From Arthrobacter jiangjiafuii (GTDB lineage Bacteria > Actinomycetota > Actinomycetes > Actinomycetales > Micrococcaceae), in contig NZ_CP076022.1 of the NCBI RefSeq assembly GCF_018622995.1, positions 62,001 to 126,000 on the forward strand: DNA of 64,000 nt, written 5' to 3'. This document shows, piece after piece, positions 62,984 to 64,000 of this stretch. Numbering within the stretch: the first letter of the stretch is position 1; each line of letters starts with the position of its first letter. The notes beneath the pieces were generated by a model, which was not told the origin of the DNA, ran no database searches, and saw only the letters and a list, made by a program, of their open reading frames with translations. Made by a program: the position numbers and the translations under genes.

Positions 62984-63262
62984 CTATTGGGCGTCGAGGT
63001 CGGTTTCCAGGATTTTGACCAGCGCGTCCAAGGCTTCATCGGCGCCGTCGCCGTCGGCCCGCAGCACCACGACGTCGCCGTTCGAGGCGCCCAGGCTCAT
63101 GAGTGAGAGCATGCTGTCCGCATCCATGGCCTCTTCGGCGGGCTCCCCTTCCATGGCAATGGTCACGTCAACGGGTTGTGCCGCTGCCGCCTCCGCGAAG
63201 ATCGAGGCAGGGCGCGCGTGCAGGCCTACCCGGCTCGCAATTGTGGCTTTCCGTTCTGGCAT
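62984..63262 (-). CDS. ptsH: Phosphocarrier protein HPr
   Basis: A 92-residue PTS carrier that passes phosphate from enzyme I to EII or DhaM proteins. The phosphorylation site is H15 in GLHARP; the helical SMLSLMSLGASNGD segment carries S50 at the regulatory serine position. It is downstream of ptsI on the same strand, 41 bases apart, with AGGAAG before its ATG. Confidence 0.95.
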   Translation of the reverse strand: MPERKATIASRVGLHARPASIFAEAAAAQPVDVTIAMEGEPAEEAMDADSMLSLMSLGASNGDVVVLRADGDGADEALDALVKILETDLDAQ

Positions 63263-63303
63263 GGGTTGTTTCCTTCCGGTTGATGCTCAGGCTTGAAGTG
63301 GGT

Positions 63304-64000
63304 TCACAGTCCCAGGTCTTCCAGGATGCCCAGGCGGGCGCGCACGCTGGTCCGCGCCTCTGCCGCCGTATTGGCGGCCAGCGCCAGGGCGGCAAGGTCA
63401 CGCGCTTCGGCGATTGTGACTGACGCCAGGACAGCTCCCACGCTCGCCAGCGCCCGGGGCGTCATGGACAGGGTGTTAACGCCCAGGCCGGCGAGTACGA
63501 CGGCGAGGGCCGGGTCAGCTGCCGACTCGCCGCAGACACCCACATTCTTCGAGCCGGGGGTCGCCGAGTCTGGGGCGGATGCTTCCGCGGCCCGTGCGCC
63601 CTCGACGGTCCGGCGGATCAACTGCAGGACGGCGGGCTGCCAGGGGTCGTTCAGGGTTGCCAGGGAGCCCAGCTGCCGGTCTGCCGCCATGGTGTATTGG
63701 GTGAGGTCGTTGGTGCCCAGGGAGGCGAAACGGACCTTGGACAGGATGGCTTCGGCCATGACGGCGGCTGCGGGCACCTCGATCATGACGCCCGGGATGG
63801 CCAGACCCGCTCCCGTGCACTGCACTGCGAAGTCGGCGGCCTCCTCGGCAGTGGAAATCATCGGCGCCATGACCCAGACATCTGCCTCGTGGGAGCCTGC
63901 CGCGGCGGCTATCGCTTCCAGCTGGCGGCCCAGCACGCCGGGGGAGGTGCGGTCGGTACGGAAACCGCGCACCCCCAGGGCGGGGTTGGGTTCGGAGGTG
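63304..64000 (-). CDS. ptsI: PTS enzyme I (PEP-protein phosphotransferase), C-terminal part; 5' end outside window
   Basis: 232 residues of the PEP-binding C-terminal TIM-barrel are visible. They begin TSEPNPALGVRGFR, the conserved PEP-binding region, and contain GTNDLTQYTMAADR and the catalytic Cys in VGVCGESAAD. The N-terminal domain with the active histidine is beyond the window. It phosphorylates HPr from the adjacent ptsH gene and is the likely phosphate source for DhaM. Confidence 0.95.
   Translation of the reverse strand, partial: TSEPNPALGVRGFRTDRTSPGVLGRQLEAIAAAAGSHEADVWVMAPMISTAEEAADFAVQCTGAGLAIPGVMIEVPAAAVMAEAILSKVRFASLGTNDLTQYTMAADRQLGSLATLNDPWQPAVLQLIRRTVEGARAAEASAPDSATPGSKNVGVCGESAADPALAVVLAGLGVNTLSMTPRALASVGAVLASVTIAEARDLAALALAANTAAEARTSVRARLGILEDLGL

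Overview
This window is a GC-rich actinobacterial chromosome segment, most likely Arthrobacter in the broad sense (Micrococcaceae). The evidence is frequent GTG and some TTG starts, an Lsr2 nucleoid protein, actinobacterial ClpC, DisA/RadA, MprF-like and DUF3180 proteins, and a gene order that follows the dacB-metalloprotease-tilS-hpt-ftsH-fol-pan-lysS-lsr2-clpC and mutY-membrane protein-disA-radA order I know from mycobacteria. Genes are dense: no stretch over 300 bases lacks a gene. I see no insertion sequence, prophage, CRISPR array or rRNA. One tRNA (Lys, anticodon TTT) is present. Both ends cut genes: a HAD phosphatase on the left and PTS enzyme I on the right.

Region by region. 1-11.2 kb: a HAD hydrolase end; a minus-strand operon of an MprF-like aminoacyl-phospholipid synthase/flippase, a membrane-anchored esterase and a PAP2 phosphatase; a glycerophosphodiesterase; glycerate kinase; an NCS2 uracil permease; and a translationally coupled SDR-aldehyde dehydrogenase pair. 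11.2-22.4 kb: phosphoglucomutase, POT peptide transporter, amidase, rhodanese-pheA, a small acidic protein, a lipid kinase, serS, a Cof-type HAD phosphatase and a SatD-like HTH protein. 22.4-41.8 kb: the conserved core, ppa | dacB-metalloprotease-tilS-hpt-ftsH-folE-folP-folB-folK-DUF3180-two PH-domain proteins-DUF2520 oxidoreductase-panC-lysS-microprotein-lsr2-clpC. Here folate synthesis, part of pantothenate synthesis, membrane and soluble AAA+ proteolysis and nucleoid structure sit together.

41.8-50 kb: an ArgA-like acetyltransferase, a CsbD stress protein, the PTS-dependent dihydroxyacetone kinase operon dhaKLM, mutY, an anchored extracellular protein, disA and radA (DNA repair and c-di-AMP). 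50-57.2 kb: a FUSC-type membrane protein, then phosphate uptake. The high-affinity pstSCAB operon, with a candidate PHO box, faces the low-affinity pit-DUF47 pair. 57.2-64 kb: a conserved unknown protein, tRNA-Lys, a heme-oxygenase-like diiron oxidase coupled to a CDGSH iron-sulfur protein, an unknown membrane protein, a small acetyltransferase, a tandem-HTH regulator coupled to a seven-helix membrane protein, and ptsH-ptsI. The last pair would supply phosphate to DhaM 18 kb away.

The most promising poorly described items are the diiron oxidase-CDGSH pair (58562-59982) and the tandem-HTH/7TM pair (61290-62761). The regulatory sites with the best motif matches are a ClgR-type box before clpC and PHO-box repeats before pstS.
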